The translations under genes were made by a program, and so were the position numbers. Shown here one piece after another: positions 62,640-64,000 of a stretch of 64,000 bases of DNA (positions within the stretch are counted from its first letter, which is position 1; each line of letters starts with the position of its first letter). Under the pieces are notes generated by a model. It ran no database searches, was not told the DNA's origin, and was given only the letters and a program-made list of their open reading frames with translations. The stretch comes from Anniella stebbinsi (taxonomy: Eukaryota; Chordata; Lepidosauria; Squamata; Anniellidae), in assembly GCA_029215795.1 (NCBI GenBank), contig JARDYH010000005.1:16462001-16526000 (forward strand). Reading direction: 5' to 3'.

Positions 62640-63395
62640 TGTGTGTGTGTTAGGTTTTTACATTTCTATTAGAAATGTTTCGCGTGAGAAAATTCTCTTT
62701 GTCTACTTACGAGGGCTATCTAAATTGTATAGAACGTTTGAATGTGGATGCCTTGTTTATTCATTGCATCCTCATGAAGATGAGCCCACGAAAATATGTA
62801 AAAATGCACAGTTAGCTAGCAGGCACGTTGTCAGTCACCAAAAATTAAACATGGGCCTATTTAAAATAAAAAGGACAACCCGACTTCACCATTTCCTTGG
62901 TGAATTATTGTAACCACGTTCTCTTAAGTTTCACTGAATTCAGTGGGGTTTACTTGCAGAGACATGCACTTAGGACTGCTGTTCTTGGATCACGGCCCCA
63001 AAAGTCTTAATGATAGACCATTTTAGACAGAAGGCAACTGACAGTGAGCTCTTTTGTTTTCTGTTGCGGGAGAAGGTGACACAGGAGAGATGTCATTTGC
63101 CTTTGGTATGGGTTCTACTACTCCAACTGCTCTCTTCTCCCATGAAGCAGCTTTTGACTAGAGTTGAGAGCGGGACAGATATTACACCAATTGCGCCAAG
63201 GGGAACATACCACTTTCAACGCCCTCGCTTCAAAAATACAGACTATCGCCTTTCTGAAACCTCGCAATGCCAGGATCTCAAGTCAAGCCTGGAGATCATG
63301 TTTTCTGACCTGGAAACACTTATTACTAATCCCACAGCTATTTGCAATTGGTCACTGGCACTGGAAAGACATTCTGTACATGCCCCGGGTCACTG

Positions 63396-63426
<31 letters not shown>

Positions 63427-63850
63427 TTTTTCTTATTACTACGGGCTGGATCCAGATTTCTGTTGCATCAACGGCACTCTCGGAAGTGGACTTCCCCTGC
63501 CCCCCCTCCCCATGGCAGCCCCTCCAGCCCCCTGAAAAGACTACACAGGGAGTCAAGAGATGGCATGAGCTGCAGCATGTCGGGGGTGGGGGTGGTGAAG
63601 CAGAAATCCCCCCAAATTGGGCAGAGGGGAGGTCCGCGAGTGGAGCTCTTCCTCTTGCGGAAAGCAGATTCCGGCTCCAGCCCTACATGTTCCAGAACTA
63701 CTTCCTGAAACATATTATATTGTCCCACTGAAAATATAACCTGTAGCTGATCCCCACCCCCCGGCCGCATTCCACCTGGATTTTGGGCCTCCGAATTAAG
63801 GCTAGAGAAGAACAAGAGCAACAGGAGGAGCAGGCGAAGAGCTCGGGGCA
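62640..63850. other. Intergenic before the last exon, no gene recognised
   Basis: The long plus frame at 63010-63708 runs through the (TTTA)n and has no domain. Composition becomes more GC-rich after 63470, approaching the minus-strand exon. Confidence 0.4.
63396..63430. repeat. (TTTA)n microsatellite
   Basis: Eight TTTA units. Confidence 0.95.
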
Positions 63851-63858
63851 AGACGTAC

Positions 63859-64000
63859 CTTCCGGCTGGCTGGATCTCAGTGGGACGCTGACATGGACCA
63901 GGCCCCTTCCATCCTCCAGACAGAGAAGGCGTAGCTGAGCCTCTCATGGGCCAGGTAGTTGCAGCTGGAGATCTTGTGGTCAAGTTCATCGCTCTGCAGG
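63859..64000 (-). CDS. Partial exon of an unidentified gene, likely C-terminal
   Basis: The minus strand is open from the window edge for 40 codons, starting [20 protein letters not shown] then [20 protein letters not shown], and stops at TGA (63879-63877). Most third codon positions are G or C, as in real exons and unlike the surrounding DNA. A donor-like GTACGT (63858-63853) follows 18 nt after the stop, so either the 3' UTR is spliced or another frame, which stays open through the donor, is the coding one. I do not recognise the protein. In human, SLC48A1 lies convergent to HDAC7, but these residues do not match the SLC48A1 C terminus as I recall it. Confidence 0.45.

Noticed and set aside
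63010..63708. 232-codon plus-strand open frame near the window end
   Set aside because: Its middle is the (TTTA)n microsatellite translated as FIYLFIYLF and the rest lacks a domain.
1..64000. CRISPR arrays, operons, ribosome binding sites
   Set aside because: Introns, SINEs and LINEs show this is vertebrate nuclear DNA; no regularly spaced identical repeats were seen.

Overview
The window is animal nuclear DNA, most likely from a squamate reptile (lizard or snake). It carries the last nine coding exons of a class IIa histone deacetylase, best matched to HDAC7, on the plus strand. These are followed by about 40 kb that is mostly interspersed repeats. The sauropsid assignment rests on three repeat signals: CR1/L3-type and L2-type non-LTR retroposons, tRNA-derived and MIR-like SINEs, and very many short palindromic DNA transposons. 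One of these is a ~120-140 bp family carrying the word ACTACAACTCCCATCATCCC. The host call is inference; no species-specific marker was seen.

Positions 1-23,620 (HDAC7). Nine exons with canonical GT/AG junctions and consistent reading phase total 876 nt (291 residues plus stop). They encode the second half of the deacetylase fold and the C-terminal tail. Visible features are the active-site His-His pair, Zn-ligand motifs, the class IIa His in place of the catalytic Tyr, and a Leu/Val-rich C-terminal nuclear-export-like segment ending in EEEPMNQ. Introns are 0.5-7.6 kb and repeat-rich, but two intronic stretches look regulatory. One is an AT-rich, homeodomain-motif-rich block (5085-5345). The other is an E-box/E-box/MEF2 cluster (13078-13129), notable because class IIa HDACs are MEF2 co-repressors.

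Positions 23,620-63,850. No convincing protein-coding gene is seen. The region holds a CR1 3' end (24.58-25.32 kb), a decayed CR1/L3-like ORF2 with a FADD reverse-transcriptase motif (28.5-31.0 kb), several L2-like 3' ends, SINEs, microsatellites, and non-autonomous DNA elements. Several of these have clean hAT-type 8-bp target-site duplications (TSDs). Nested insertions give a readable relative chronology.

Positions 63,859-64,000. A high-GC3 minus-strand open frame of 40 codons ends in TGA 18 nt before a splice-donor-like GTACGT. It is probably an exon of the next, convergent gene, which I could not identify.

No new multi-gene system was found. The most unusual material is the set of fold-back and nested DNA transposons and the two candidate intronic control regions.
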